In this document: piece after piece, positions 1 to 11,367 of the stretch
How positions within the stretch are numbered: the first letter of the stretch is position 1
Layout: every line of letters starts with the position of its first letter
Assembly: GCA_030581615.1 (NCBI GenBank)
Contig: JAKTTT010000074.1
Location: forward strand, 1-64,000
Direction of reading: 5' to 3'
DNA length: 64,000 nucleotides
Source: Alloascoidea africana
Lineage: Eukaryota; Ascomycota; Alloascoideomycetes; Alloascoideales; Alloascoideaceae
Notes under the pieces: generated by a model
Database searches by the model: none
Told to the model about the DNA's origin: nothing
The model's input: the letters and a program-made list of their open reading frames with translations, nothing else
Made by a program: the position numbers and the translations under genes

Positions 1-1165
1 TACGGCGGCTCTTTTAAGCGCTGCCAGGTCGTATGAAGGCGCATTTCCATAACAAAAGCACCGTATTCTGTTTTTAATAGAAAAAGCACACACAGCAACG
101 CCAGGATCGTGATCCAGCTTAGCAATGTCAACCCTATATATTTTGAGCTGTAAAAAGTTCATCTTTCCAGGGAGCACAGGCGTTAGACTGCGAAGTTTGG
201 TTCCAGTGAGAGCATCATACACAAGAACACGCCCAATTTCCGACAACAGAGGGAAGCCAACCATGACCACGAGAGAGTTATTCACAACTGAACTGACACC
301 GAAACGAGGTTCAAGATTTAAAAGCTCACCTTGAATGATGGTCAATGGCTTCAAGAATTGGCCATTTGTCCGCTGACGAATGTCAAACACTATGATCTCG
401 CCCGTCGGAACTCGCACTGTACCTAAGCATGCATCACCACCAGGGAGTGACTTTTCGTATGAAAGAAGAGCCGTCTCGTCGATCGATGAATAGCCAAGCC
501 ACAGTTCCTCCGCCTTTCCAAGAGCCTGATTGAGCCTTAGACTTTGTGATGGCCATCTGGGGACTCTGTCTAGTTTTGTGTTCATGTCGTACCTCATGAT
601 CTCATTGCGTGTGCCAATAATGCAGAACCCTGCAGCGAAGTCCACTTCAAAGATATAGCCGTAGGGCTTGACATGCCATCGCGGACGATGCAGACCCAGT
701 CCATTGGCAATCATCAGAGTGAAGTCCTCGCTAATTGCATCCTTATAGTATATATTGCTGTTGTCATCTCTTGCCACAATAGTGCCCTTGAAGTCAGCAA
801 AAATGTGACTAATCGCGCTGCCGTGTGTTTCTAGTTGCCATTCGCCGAGCTTTTCATGGCTTCTCAGATCCCAAGCAAATATCTTGCCGTCACAGTCCCC
901 ACTGTGAAGAGAAGCTTTATTGTAGCCATTATCGATATCATGTTGGTTAAGACATAGCGCTGAAATAATTCTTGTCTCATATAAACATGATATTGAAAGT
1001 AAAGACCTGAATAATAGCTCGTTATCAGCAACAATATAAAGTGAACACGGTCCCGCTATTGTAAAAACAAGCAAATGGATTCAACAGAGACAAGAAAGTT
1101 GAGAAAGAACTGTGTGGTAGAGTTCGTGGGCCATATTAAGAATGGAACCTGAATATTTACGGAAA
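1..1165 (-). pseudogene. 5'-truncated paralog of the F-box/WD-like gene at 49267-50769
   Basis: Read on the minus strand, positions 1-1060 stay open and align with the intact F-box gene at 49267-50769. Shared stretches include DFAAGFCIIGTRNE (DFAAGYCVIGRRNE in the intact gene), HIFADFKGT and TGEIIVFDIRQ. The C-terminus runs off the left edge of the window. Toward its 5' side the matching frame shifts and meets a stop near 1080, and weak similarity fades at about 1165, where copia-like sequence begins. The region encoding the F-box itself (about the first 45 residues after the start in the intact copy) and the next roughly 90 residues are absent. No start codon or promoter is visible, so I call it a truncated duplicate. 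A spliced 5' exon elsewhere cannot be excluded. The remaining repeats would be a WD/beta-propeller-like substrate-binding part. Confidence 0.75.
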
Positions 1166-1500
1166 GTCCAAGTAGAATTACGACACTAGTTGCCCATGGA
1201 CATCTGCAAAAGCCGGCAATTGACTATGAAGAAGCTTTTGCTTCGGTAGTCAAATTTTCAGTGATGATGTTGGCGGTAGTTGCACAGCTCTTTCTGCAAT
1301 TTTATCAGATGGATGTCAAAACTGCATTTCGAAATGGAACCTTGAAAGAGGAGACGTATATGCCACAACTGGAGGGTATGTAGTAAAATATCAGGAAGAC
1401 CAAGTTTTCAGGTTTCTCAAATCAATATATAGTCTGTAACAGGCACTTTTTGCCTGGTATAGTGCGTTTGAAATTAGCAATTGTTTCAAGCTATAGATTG
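1166..1500 (+). mobile_element. Ty1/copia-type reverse transcriptase fragment (fossil)
   Basis: The plus strand carries typical copia reverse-transcriptase blocks in the right order: LVAHGHLQK, DYEEAFASVV and QMDVKTAFRNGT, followed by a decayed SLYGLKQ-type block near 1430. This is a short, broken internal piece with no LTR visible. It abuts the truncated F-box paralog, suggesting the insertion helped truncate that gene. It looks old, with several breaks over about 330 bases. Confidence 0.75.
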
Positions 1501-1539
1501 ACTTTTTGTTCGTACTCCTCTGACTACCGCATATAAACT

Positions 1540-2400
1540 CCCTCTATTACAGTTCCATTTAGAATTCGGTCTTGACATCCATCTGATGTACTTGTAGAGA
1601 TAACTTCCAGTACTGACATTAACCTAGCACCCCAAATTGTTGGCTACTAGAGCAAAAGTCTCTTCATGGTCGATACCTAGCTTTTGTACCTGATCTTTTG
1701 CCACAAATCTTGGCTTTGTCGCTTCTCTTTCCTTGGTATATTGGATCTGTGAGAGATTTCGAGACATGATTGCCAGATCGTGCACAGACTGGCATGCAAA
1801 AACTCACTGAATATCTTGTGGTCAATATCGCTTGAATAGATTTCATCTTACACAATCTTTCTTTAAAGCCCACAATTCTATCGACAATTCTGTACCAAAC
1901 CAATCGTGCATAGATTTACTTCCAATATCAGTCCTAAGAGTAATCTTATTTGAACACCCCCGTCGAGTAGCCCAGTATCGAGATGATTCTTACATCCATA
2001 TATGCCATATAGTAGAAAAGCCTCACATCTGCAGCCAATGGCTTGAGTGTAGATCGACTTGGAATAAACCAATCTCCATAGTATACACAGAATCTTATCC
2101 TATGAAAGCCAGGGTGTGGACGATTTTATGGAGTTCAAACTTGGCAAGAGAAACTGTCCAATACTTGAGCCCAATTTACTCTCATATTCTCGTTTCCTAG
2201 AACCCACCAACTTCCTTGCTGTCAATAGATATTTTTCGGATAACGACAGAATGCTGAGGAGATTGTGGTCTCACCAGAAGTATCTAACTCAAGTTGATCC
2301 GGGTAACCGATGCATTGCTCTTGTGAGCCTCGACAGAAGCGATTTTGGATAGACCACCAATTATTTCATACCGCGAAGTTGTAGAACCAAACCCCATATT
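1540..2400 (-). mobile_element. Ty1/copia-type integrase-to-RT fragment (fossil), opposite orientation
   Basis: On the minus strand, decayed integrase-like sequence (about 2330-1900) is followed by the start of reverse transcriptase (about 1740-1550, with an FVAKDQ block and a DHEETFALVA block). That is the copia gene order. The RT part overlaps in content with the plus-strand fragment at 1166-1500, so two pieces lie head to head. No LTRs or target-site repeats were recognised. The element is heavily broken and looks old. Several short ORFs on both strands here are by-products of this decay. Confidence 0.6.
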
Positions 2401-2452
2401 CGCCCCGTGGATCAATGTGTCTACATACTTAGACCGTCTTTAGCATATTTTC

Positions 2453-3502
2453 ATGTCTTCATACTTGTTTGCCAGTGCAAATAAGGCACACTATAGTGGA
2501 TTATTATTTCAAGTCGCGAAACACCATCATCGTGTTGCATCACCTTTCATTGTGCTAAGGCATTTAGCACAAGTAGCATTAAAAAAACCAAACACGATAA
2601 TAGAGCCCAGAACACGAGTTTTAGAAATAGAACGAAATGGAGTGAAGACAGAGACAGACGTGATTTTTGATTTTGTGCCACGCTCCAATACTGTTGGTGC
2701 TACCGATGCACCACATCGCGACTTACAGTCTTACTTGGATTATTGCAAGGAGTTCCAAAAATCACTAGACTCCGCTATATTCCGAGGAACTGCTTACGAA
2801 TATGTTGTTGCTGATTTAATAAAACGATTTTTTGGCATTGATGAGGTTCAGAGGAGCGGTGGGAGTACTGACAATGGGATAGATCTTTACTGTTTTTGGA
2901 GATACCAAAACTTTATACAGAACAAACAGAAAGCATTGGACAAGTCTAGCCCGATGATTATAGCGCCTGTTGAAATCCCATTTCCCCCAATTGTCGAGAA
3001 ATTGCACACCGAGGTGACTCTGAGATCAAGGCCGGTGACGATATCGGATCTCTTTAAGCGCAGGATCATGTCGATTCCCATCATTGTGCAATGCAAAAAC
3101 GTTAGTACTAAAGTGAATGTGCGGACTCTAAGAGAACTCGCTGGGGTATATTTTGTCAACATTGGAGGAGACCTGAGCAGAGTAGAGAACAATGCTCTGT
3201 CGATACTGGCATCTCCGACGACCCTTACCAAGCAGGGAAAAGAAAAAATGGAACAGTATCCATTTCCCCTGATGCACTGCAGAATCGAGGGCATTAATCC
3301 GAAACAGAAGCAGAGGAAGAGTGGAAGTCTGACCACTGAGAGAGATGGTGGAGATAACCATAACGTCAACATCGACCCTTTCAAGCTGGACAGCTACGAA
3401 AGTCCATCGATCGGATCGATTGCATTGAACCCATGTGCCGAGCACCTTCTGGGCCCTGAGCTAGTTCAGGCCATCCAGACCAGGCTCAAAGAGCTTAGAT
3501 AG
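2453..3502 (+). CDS. RRG7: RRG7-like mitochondrial PD-(D/E)XK-fold protein
   Basis: This 349-residue protein matches the DUF2034/Rrg7 family, which is needed for respiratory growth and mitochondrial genome maintenance in S. cerevisiae. The core starts at about residue 108 with FRGTAYEYVV. It is followed by a GGSTDNGIDLY block and then IIVQCKN near residue 206. These supply the E, D and QxK pattern of the restriction-endonuclease-like (PD-(D/E)XK) fold. The first 40 residues are basic and hydrophobic, as expected for import into mitochondria. The C-terminal 80 residues are low-complexity and charged. The next gene is SLY41; in S. cerevisiae RRG7 (YOR305W) and SLY41 (YOR307C) are also near neighbours, which supports the call. 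Nuclease activity in this family is inferred from the fold. Confidence 0.8.
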   Translation: MSSYLFASANKAHYSGLLFQVAKHHHRVASPFIVLRHLAQVALKKPNTIIEPRTRVLEIERNGVKTETDVIFDFVPRSNTVGATDAPHRDLQSYLDYCKEFQKSLDSAIFRGTAYEYVVADLIKRFFGIDEVQRSGGSTDNGIDLYCFWRYQNFIQNKQKALDKSSPMIIAPVEIPFPPIVEKLHTEVTLRSRPVTISDLFKRRIMSIPIIVQCKNVSTKVNVRTLRELAGVYFVNIGGDLSRVENNALSILASPTTLTKQGKEKMEQYPFPLMHCRIEGINPKQKQRKSGSLTTERDGGDNHNVNIDPFKLDSYESPSIGSIALNPCAEHLLGPELVQAIQTRLKELR

Positions 3503-4006
3503 AACCCGTGCCTGCCCGTGGAAGTAAATCTCAGCTTAACTGCAACTGTATTCAGCGTGACGAGCTGAAATCGACTGTGGCAGGTAGCAAATCTAATCTC
3601 TAACATATCGAAAAAACACTGCACAAATGAGGTTAGGCTATAGAGTTCGCAACATACAGGTCATATTACACATTGGCATGCGCTTCTGGGTTTTTCGATT
3701 TTCGCCGCCTTGTTAAGTTTCTGAATAGTCGAAGCCAAAACTCTAAAAGATTTCGTACCGCCGCTCGACTCCAATCCTCTCCTTCTTTTGTTTCCCATCC
3801 ACCATCCTTCTTCTTCCTCTTCCTCTTCTCGATATCCCTTCTCGCCTTTCCCTTGCGCTCTTGTCAAACTCACGCTACTCGTGCTTTGTGTTCCTCTTTT
3901 AACTGACCTTCAGTCGCTCATTTCTGTATAGCACCTCTTTATTTTTTATCCCCCCAGCCTTTCCGCCTGTTTACCATTTATACCTCTTTTTTTCTAAGCC
4001 CGTTTT
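3503..4006. promoter_or_regulatory. RRG7-SLY41 intergenic region with pyrimidine-rich leader
   Basis: No gene is apparent. A strongly pyrimidine-rich plus strand from about 3770 to 4000 (runs of CTTCTTCC and TTTTTTTC) ends just before the SLY41 start codon. It is a typical yeast promoter/leader composition. No specific factor site stands out. Confidence 0.4.
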
Positions 4007-5563
4007 ATGTCATTTACTTACGTGTCGAAAACAGACGTTGGCGGTCCTTTACCTAGCTTCCATTTGAAACTATCCGCCGATCTCGATGATTCTGCTGTAT
4101 TAACTTCAGAAGACGTCCCACTGAAGCCGTCTCCATCCCCCAATATGCCGTCGTTCTCATCATTTTCGCATATTAGGGGCATATCCCTGTCGACGCTTGC
4201 TCCCCCGGTGACTGCTCCTCCAACAAAGTCGTACAAGAAAACTCACACCAGATCTGCTTCTGCCATCATTCTAGATTCTGTGAATGATTCGTTGAAGAAG
4301 AACATTATCCAATTTATCGACTTCAAAATCGTCGGCCTATGCGCACTGTGGTATTCCATGTCCTCGATTTCCAACAGTTTGATCAAGATTGTTTTAACCG
4401 AGTATAGATATCCTGTGTTGATAACCGAGATTCAGTTTCTGCTCTGTGCATTCTTTTGTCTCGTAACAGCCGTGGTAGTAGATCAGTCAAGATTCAGCAG
4501 TTTTGATCTGGCCAGTTTTATGCCTCAAGGCAGCGTTCCACCACGAAAGTCCCGGAGCCAATTCTCAAACAATGCTTGGTTCAAATGTTTCAACTACATT
4601 TCACTGACGCACCCGACGCAGGCGATACTGTCCTTGACGGTTCCAATGGGAGTCTTTCAGTTTATTGGCCATCTGACCAGCCACTATGCCACTTCCGAAA
4701 TCCCGGTGGCCATTGTTAACGTGATAAAGTCGCTTTCCCCGTTCATCACTGTTTTGATCTACCGATTTTTCTACGGAATCAAGTATACCACTGCAAGTTA
4801 CATGTGCTTGATTCCGCTGGTGGTGGGGGTTGGTATGGTATGTCTCAGTGGGAACTCTAACAAGAATAACAAGCATGCGGCGAGTAGTAGTTGGGAATAC
4901 ACAAAGGGTTTAATGAATGCAGGTTTTGCAATGATTATATTTGTTTTGCAAAATGTGTATGCAAAGAAACACTTGACTGTGGACAAAAAGAAACACAATA
5001 TTTTGCCGTTGAACAAGCAAGAGACTACAAGTAGTAGCAGTACCCCAAGCAAACCATCGTTTAAAGAAGGTCATAACCGTGGACTATCTCGGGTTAATCA
5101 CCACCATATTGGAGCATCTCCGTTATCACCAGTTCCTAGAAAGAGTCTTACCACAAGGTCAAGCTCAAGTGGGCACACTGATGGCAAGTTTGATAAGTTG
5201 ACGATTCTTTTCTACTGCTCGATGATTGGGTTTCTGTTGACATTACCGATTCTGTTAATTTCACAGGAATTATTCCATGAAGATTCGAGTTCCAGTTCCA
5301 GCTCCAGCTCGAGGTCGTTCCCTTTCCGACTCATGTTTTTAAACGGTTTAACCCATTTTTTCCAGGCTCAACTTGCATTCCATATACTGGGAGCCATCTC
5401 GCCCATCTCTTACTCCATTGCCAGTTTGCTCAAGCGGATTGTGGTGATTGTTGTTTCGATTATTTACTTTGATAGAGGTTGCAGTTTTCAACAGGGATCG
5501 GGTGTCGCCATCACTGTTTTGGGTCTGTACTGTTGGGATCGATGGGGCGGGAAACAGATTTGA
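4007..5563 (+). CDS. SLY41: Sly41-like triose-phosphate-translocator family membrane transporter
   Basis: This 518-residue polytopic membrane protein belongs to the drug/metabolite, triose-phosphate translocator family. In S. cerevisiae, Sly41 sits in the ER/early secretory pathway and suppresses loss of Ypt1. The first 100 residues are hydrophilic. Membrane segments start at about residue 108 (VGLCALWYSMSSISNSL), and the family core LTHPTQAILSLTVPMGVFQF and a VAIVNVIKSLSPFITVLIYR-type segment follow. A hydrophilic Ser-rich loop of roughly 75 residues separates the two halves. The last segments include HFFQAQLAFHILGAISP and SYSIASLLKRIVVI. It is somewhat longer than the S. cerevisiae protein, about 450 residues, mainly because of the N-terminal tail and the loop. 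Being next to RRG7 matches the S. cerevisiae YOR305W-YOR307C region. The substrate is not known from sequence. Confidence 0.85.
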   Translation: MSFTYVSKTDVGGPLPSFHLKLSADLDDSAVLTSEDVPLKPSPSPNMPSFSSFSHIRGISLSTLAPPVTAPPTKSYKKTHTRSASAIILDSVNDSLKKNIIQFIDFKIVGLCALWYSMSSISNSLIKIVLTEYRYPVLITEIQFLLCAFFCLVTAVVVDQSRFSSFDLASFMPQGSVPPRKSRSQFSNNAWFKCFNYISLTHPTQAILSLTVPMGVFQFIGHLTSHYATSEIPVAIVNVIKSLSPFITVLIYRFFYGIKYTTASYMCLIPLVVGVGMVCLSGNSNKNNKHAASSSWEYTKGLMNAGFAMIIFVLQNVYAKKHLTVDKKKHNILPLNKQETTSSSSTPSKPSFKEGHNRGLSRVNHHHIGASPLSPVPRKSLTTRSSSSGHTDGKFDKLTILFYCSMIGFLLTLPILLISQELFHEDSSSSSSSSSRSFPFRLMFLNGLTHFFQAQLAFHILGAISPISYSIASLLKRIVVIVVSIIYFDRGCSFQQGSGVAITVLGLYCWDRWGGKQI

Positions 5564-6546
5564 AAAAAAGAAAAATCAAAACAGAACAAACGAAAAAAAA
5601 AGCCATATTTTATCCTTCCTTGCTCTATTTATAATGTGGCTGTAGTTGGGAATGAATGTGTCTATTGGATAGGCACTACTACTTCTGATGTTGATACCTG
5701 ATTGTGTCCTATCTTTTTTCTTACTACTATTACTGGCATGTGGATGGTTAGCTGTGCTACAATCCTGACTCAAAGAGATTCGAACTTTTGAGCTGTATTT
5801 TACATAGACTCTTTTTTTTTAAATAAAAAATACTTCTTTTTTAGATATGTATAGACAGATCTAAGAGAAGTGTGCTATGTACCCAGACAGAACCCTTTTC
5901 TGATATCTAGAGCCTATCAAATCGATTTGTGGACCAGAATACAAACAAATTGTTCACAACAGAATACAATCAAGCGCCTTACTTAGGAGCGGGTACACTC
6001 TTCTGCTATGAGGCCAGCGTGCCGTATTCCCAAGCAATGAGCGCCTGTTCTCCAGGGCCGGCCGGAACGGGAACCCCAATGAAAAGAGAAATCCCGACAG
6101 CCAAACACATTCCTGACTCCTTCAGACCCAGCGGCCGTTCGCGTGTCCGTTGCGTGAGATCCAAACGATGGTTTTCGTCCGGCTCGCGCATGATTATGGA
6201 AGTTGAAGACATTCTCAATCTTAAATCTGAGTGTACCCGTGTGCCGTGTACCCGCAAACAGAAGACCTGGATTAATACTATGCGTTAAATGACTTCGACC
6301 CGGGGCCCGGGCGGGCACCCCATACCAGAGCTAACCAAGAACGCCCGTTCACCTCAGAAAATCATCCTTTCGCTTGGATTTTCTCTTATAGGCTATACTC
6401 ACAGTGTTCTCCCATCAGCCCTCTCTTGGAACATTCGGTGACCATTTATACAAGCACACTCTATACAGTCTTCTGTTCTTTGCAGCAGACCGTGTGTGCC
6501 TCTTTTTGCCTGATCAAACCCATCTTGTGAGGAGAGAACTGGAGGC
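5564..6546. other. SLY41-BUD4 intergenic region
   Basis: The first 350 bases are A/T-rich 3' sequence. From about 5960 to 6320 the composition turns GC-rich, ending in a CCCGGGGCCCGGGCGGG run, with open frames on both strands that match nothing I know. A short repeat, GTGTACCCG/GTGTGCCGTGTACCCG, lies at about 6230-6255. The rest is the upstream region of BUD4. No RNA gene was recognised. Confidence 0.4.
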
Positions 6547-9500
6547 ATGGATCAAGGGAAAAACCCCCTGAGGACAAAGAATGCTGCCCATGGTATGTGT
6601 GTGTGTGTGTGCGGTTAGCACATCTAATCAGAAAGTGTTATCGACTAACCAAACAATATAGGGGTTGATCATACTCTTGACCCTAGTCGAACCCGTAATC
6701 TTCGATCGTATTGGTTAGAAGTGGAGAAGAAGAGTAAAGAGGATCCGTCATATGAATCTCGTCAGATTGTGCCACAAGAACAGGTCAAAAAACTTTCGGG
6801 TACAATTTTTGCTCCTGATCAAATAAAGGCTAAAAAAGCGGCTGATTTACGACAGCTTCCTTCGAAACTTTTAGTTAAACCATCTACGTATATTGAACAA
6901 CTAAATCGAAAGATTCCACATGAGAATAACGAATCAACCATTCGAGAACAGAGGAAATTGAATAAGATTAGGAAACTAACACAAGAGAAATTACAAAATT
7001 TTGAAGATTTGACAGATTCGGAAAAGGCAGCAACACTCAAGATTTTAAAACTTCATCTGGATCTTAAAAATGGAATCTTTTCACCCACTGTAAAATCCCC
7101 AAGATATGAATCTTTCAGCAACAACATTCTTCTTGGTAACATTACAAATGATACAAACACCGCAAGGCCTAGTCCTACAACGGAAGCATTTATTGAACAA
7201 CAGAGGACGGAAGGAGGAGATATGGCGGCAACCACTTTTCTAGAAGAGCAATTATCGAAATTTGCGGAGATTTCTGGAGAATCCTATGAAACTGTAAATA
7301 CAGCACAGTTTTTAAAGGATCAGATTAAAGAGTACGAAGATCGTGCACATGCTGAAAAGCTACGGGTTGAAGCAGAGGAACAGATTCGACAAAAACTCGC
7401 TGAGAATGAAAAGATTAATGCTTATATACCCAAAAAATCATCCTCAACTACATTGTCCACTTCGAATTCTTTGAATGGTAAGGATGGAGATAGATCACGA
7501 GGGAAAAGGGCGTCTCCAACAAGTTCCGCCAGTGATTTGGGACAAGAACCCGAATCTTCTCGTGGCCCAGTACGTAAAACGTTGAGAGAATTACAACGAG
7601 AGACAGAAAACGCCGCCGTTGCTGCTGCCCAGGCTGCCCAGGCTGCTGCTGCTGCTCCAGCCGTGGCCCCGGTTGTGGTCCCGGCTGTGGCTGCACCTGA
7701 AGTTGAAAAAGTTCAAGTCTCCACCACTGGGGAGAATGCTGCAGGTGAACCGGTAGATGAATTGAAATCGCCTGAAATCGACCATGACATTAATAATAAC
7801 CTTAATTCTACTAGCGGTGATGATGGAAGTGTAAAACAGGATAAGGAAGAGTATAATGACTACAATGAAGATATCATTCTTCCAGAGACTGATTTTTCTG
7901 CATTTGATGCTGCATTTTATTCATCTTTGAGTGTTGATTTGGAAGCTGAATCGATTCGAAATTCATTGACTAAAGAACAACTTGAGGCTTTGAGAAGACT
8001 CGGAGAAGAGGAAGATGAAGAGGAAGAGGAAAAGACACATTTTGATGATTCAACCATATCAATAGAAGCAGCAGAAAAGGAATTAAAAGGTTTTGCAGCA
8101 TTGGACTCATCCCCAACCCCCAAAGTCATTAGCGTGGAATCAAACGCTATGGAAAGCAGATCTTTGCATGATGATTCTAAGGTCAAAGTTGAGTCATGGC
8201 GCGAAGAGCCTGAGCCTGAACAAGAACCATTGCCACGACAAGTTAAAGGTATAGAGGAAGAGGAAGAGGAAATTGACATTACAGGATTGGATTATCAAAT
8301 ACCAAAAGAGGCAACTGAAGAAAGGACAACCCCAGAACCACAACCAGTACCAGAATCAGAACCAGAAGAACACAAGGTAGCTACGACAGGAGACGTGGAT
8401 TACCATCTTGCAGATACAAATACCATACAGTCTTCAGTTTCTAAACCGGCATTAGAAGAAACTGATGAAAGAAGAGAATCGGACGGATTTATTTCCACTT
8501 TCAAGCCCTTGGAATTCGAGCCCTTGCCCGATCTGGATCTAAATCTTAATCTAAACCTGAGTCTAGATCTGGATCTAGGCCTGCCCAGTATCAACATTGA
8601 TAACAATAGGATTGAATCACCGGGATTGTTTGGTGAGGAAGACGGAAAAGACGATCTTATTCAGGATTACGAGATTAGAGAAGCTGATGAGACGAAAGAT
8701 GGGTCAGGGGATGAAACAGATGACGATCAAGTGGAGGCGGATGAAATTGAGGAGAAAGAAACAAGTGTGGTTTTAGATGATGATGGGGATTCAGGTTCTG
8801 ATCAAAATAGTCTCAATGAGTTGAAATCAGCTTGGGAGAGGCAATTACTGCTTACGCCTAGATCTGGAGACTCTGAGAAGATTGCCTCACCGACGCTTCG
8901 GGTCAGTAGAGGTGGTCGATCAAGAGCAAGAAACAGCATTGATCCAGGATTGGTGCAAATGATATCTCGAGCTCGAGCCACATCGTCAGTTTCCCCTGCT
9001 TCTCGTTTAGCCCCGACCGAGGAGCGCGAGCAGGAGCAGGAGCAGGAGCAGGAGCAGAAGCAACAGCAACAGCCAGGAAATGTTTCTGATGAAATTGAAG
9101 GGTTTGGATTGAGCAATATGATTTTGGAAGAGATTCAAAAGGAGCCTGTTCCGCTTTTAGAATTGGAAGAGGTGAAGGTTCCTCCAGAAGAACGAAGCGG
9201 TAGTATTAGAGGAGAAGATTCACGTTCGCATAGCACGATTGACGAGGTCAATGGAGGTGGATGTGAGGACGTGAGTCGAGTAAGCACAGTGGATGACAGT
9301 GTGGATTCTATGCAAAAGAAGGATGGACTGGAGGAAGATGCTGATGGTGGTATAAGACGGCGGTGTAGCGTTGGAGAGGTTGTTGATCACAAAACGTCAC
9401 CTTCGGCACACAGTCTTAGTCAAAGGGTTAAAATGAAGGTGAATTCGTCATCCGAGACACGAACATTGGAACAACCCCAATCATCATCTGTTTCGATGTA

Positions 9501-11121
9501 TGAGGTACGAGGGAAAGTGCCTGTTGTTCGATCATCATCAGTGTTTGATAAAAACAACCATGAGCGACATTCACGGTTGAGTTCAGCAAGTGGATTTGAA
9601 GAGGATGATATTTTGATTAAAAAAACGCTTTCGAATGTTGATGGTGGTGGTGATTATTCGCATTCGATTCCATCGTTTGCACCTCCATTTTCACCTCCGC
9701 CTCTGCCGGATTTGTCACAGGAAATTGGGAGCATTCGCGAACAGTACAAACGTTCTTACAGCACGTTTGATCCGAATGTTTCATTGGATGTGCCGCGGTT
9801 GTCGCCTTCGGTGTCATTCAACAGCGATATGTCTCAAGGGGTGAGATACGGAGGTGCACCATCAGTTGTTTCGAACAACCGGACCGGGGGCGCCAGTTTC
9901 CGCACGGACAGTTCGAGACTGGCGCCGATGCAGGAACGAGGACGGTTGTTTATCCGGATTGCTGCACTCAAGGATTTGGGGCTCCCGGATATCGAAAGCC
10001 ACCATGCCAAATTTTATTTGATTCTGGACAACGGGATTCATTGTATCAGCACGTCCAAGATGCGTCTTCACGATGATTCTGTGATAAACCAGGAATTTGA
10101 GTTGACGGTACTTGACAGCCTACAGTTTGTATTAAGTTTGCGCGTCGTGTACAAACCTCAGAACTTTGATGAGATGAACGGCGGCGGCAAAGCTGGGGGG
10201 AAAAATGGACATTCTCATCATCATCATAATCATCACCGGCATGGCAAGCAAGCGAAGCACAAGTTGTCGCGGATATTTCGACATCGGAGGAAGAGAAAGA
10301 CGGGGACAGAGGCAGAGGCAGAGACAGAGGCCACAGCACAGGGCAACAGCCATGGCAATAAGGTTCAGGGCCAGAGCAGGGCCGAGCCAGAGCAGGAGCC
10401 TAAGCAGCCGGCGGCACCGGCCAGACGACGACTTTCGGATCCGTGGGCGCAGTTGACTGGCGAGGACGGGTCGTTTGCCCGAGCATATGTGGATTTTTCA
10501 CGGTACGAAAGGACGGTGGAGCGGCAGATTGGCAACTTTGAGCTGACGTGCTTCAACGAATGGGCTCGGTTCACGGGCGAGGACGGGGCGACGATCACGA
10601 AGGAGCCCTACAAGATCGGATCGCTGCTGGTGTCGATGCTGTTCTACCCCGTGGGGCCCGGGGCCGGGGCCAAGGACGTGCCTTCGAACATGAAGGCTGC
10701 GATGGACCGGATCCGCATGGCCAAGTACATCAAGGAGGTGTCGCACCACGGGCACTTGGACCAGAAGGGCGGCGACTGTGTGCACTGGAAGCGGCGGTAC
10801 TACGAGCTCCACGACATCAGCTTCGTGGCCCACAGCGCGGCGTCGATGAAGGCGCGGGCCAATATCAATCTGGCCAAGGCCGTGAAGGTCGAGTATGGCC
10901 ACCAGCTGGACGACCAGGACCGGGACTGGGACCAGCACCAGCACCAGCACCAGCACCAGCCCCAGAACACTGACGCTACCCAGTGCCAGTTCAGCGTTCG
11001 CTTCCGCAACGGCGAACGGATCTGGTTCCGCGCGGACGACGCCGCGGGCATGCTGGACTGGGTCAACGCGCTCCAGCTGGTCATCAGCCAGAACGCGATC
11101 CGCACGCGGAACCTCATGTAG
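6547..11121 (+). CDS. BUD4: Bud4/anillin-like bud-site and septin-ring protein, two exons
   Basis: Exon 1 is 6547-6592 and exon 2 is 6662-11121, giving 1501 residues. The long frame alone would have to begin at a GTG codon; the upstream ATG exon splices in phase and supplies the start MDQGKNPLRTKNAAH. The central 900 residues are acidic and disordered with dipeptide repeats (EQEQEQ near 9025, NLNLNL near 8545). The C-terminal third has the anillin/Bud4 C2-like domain (about 9945-10170: RLFIRIAALKDLGLPD, then a QEFELTVLDSLQFVLSL block) and a PH domain at the end (about 10720-11110: VHWKRRYYELH, ending in WVNALQLVI). Bud4 binds septins and marks axial bud sites in S. cerevisiae. The neighbours JSN1, GRR1 and BIR1 match the S. 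cerevisiae YJR089-092 block. The C-terminal exon is GC-rich with (CAC CAG)n repeats. Confidence 0.88.
6593..6661 (+). other. BUD4 intron
   Basis: This 69-base intron has a GTATGT donor at 6593, a GACTAAC branch site near 6642 and an ATATAG acceptor ending at 6661. The (GT)n run after the donor is part of the intron. Splicing joins phase 1 to the long exon and replaces a non-ATG start with an ATG, the main argument for the model. Confidence 0.88.
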
Positions 11122-11160
11122 CACTTTAGCGGTAGAGCAATAGAAATATGTGCCTAGCCT

Positions 11161-11200
11161 GTGGTAGCCCGTGGTAGCCCGTGGTAGCCCGTGGTAGCCC
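11161..11200 (+). repeat. 10-bp tandem repeat downstream of BUD4
   Basis: Four perfect copies of GTGGTAGCCC, followed by a degenerate fifth (GTGGTGGCCA). They lie 40 bases after the BUD4 stop, in the BUD4-JSN1 gap. Function unknown; probably a small minisatellite in the 3' UTR. Confidence 0.85.
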
Positions 11201-11367
11201 GTGGTGGCCAGCGGTGGCACAGTGTGCCACAGGGTGAGGGTGCGCACATCTGGGCACGCAGCGTAACCCCTGGCCCGTCCGTGCCACGCTGCGGCGGCCC
11301 TCCGAAAATCCACCTCTGCATTTTTCACCTTCTCTTCTCCCTCCGTGCCCTTCTATGAACTGCTCTC

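Noticed and set aside
5750-5810. GTTCGAATCTC, tRNA B-box-like, on the minus strand
   Set aside because: No acceptor, D or anticodon arm could be fitted around it.
5929-6318. Overlapping 83-119 codon frames on both strands in GC-rich sequence between SLY41 and BUD4
   Set aside because: Open on both strands with no similarity or conserved feature; a GC-bias effect.
10498-11328. 276-codon minus-strand frame opposite the end of BUD4
   Set aside because: Lies antisense to the PH domain in GC-rich sequence and has repetitive, biased composition; a shadow of BUD4.
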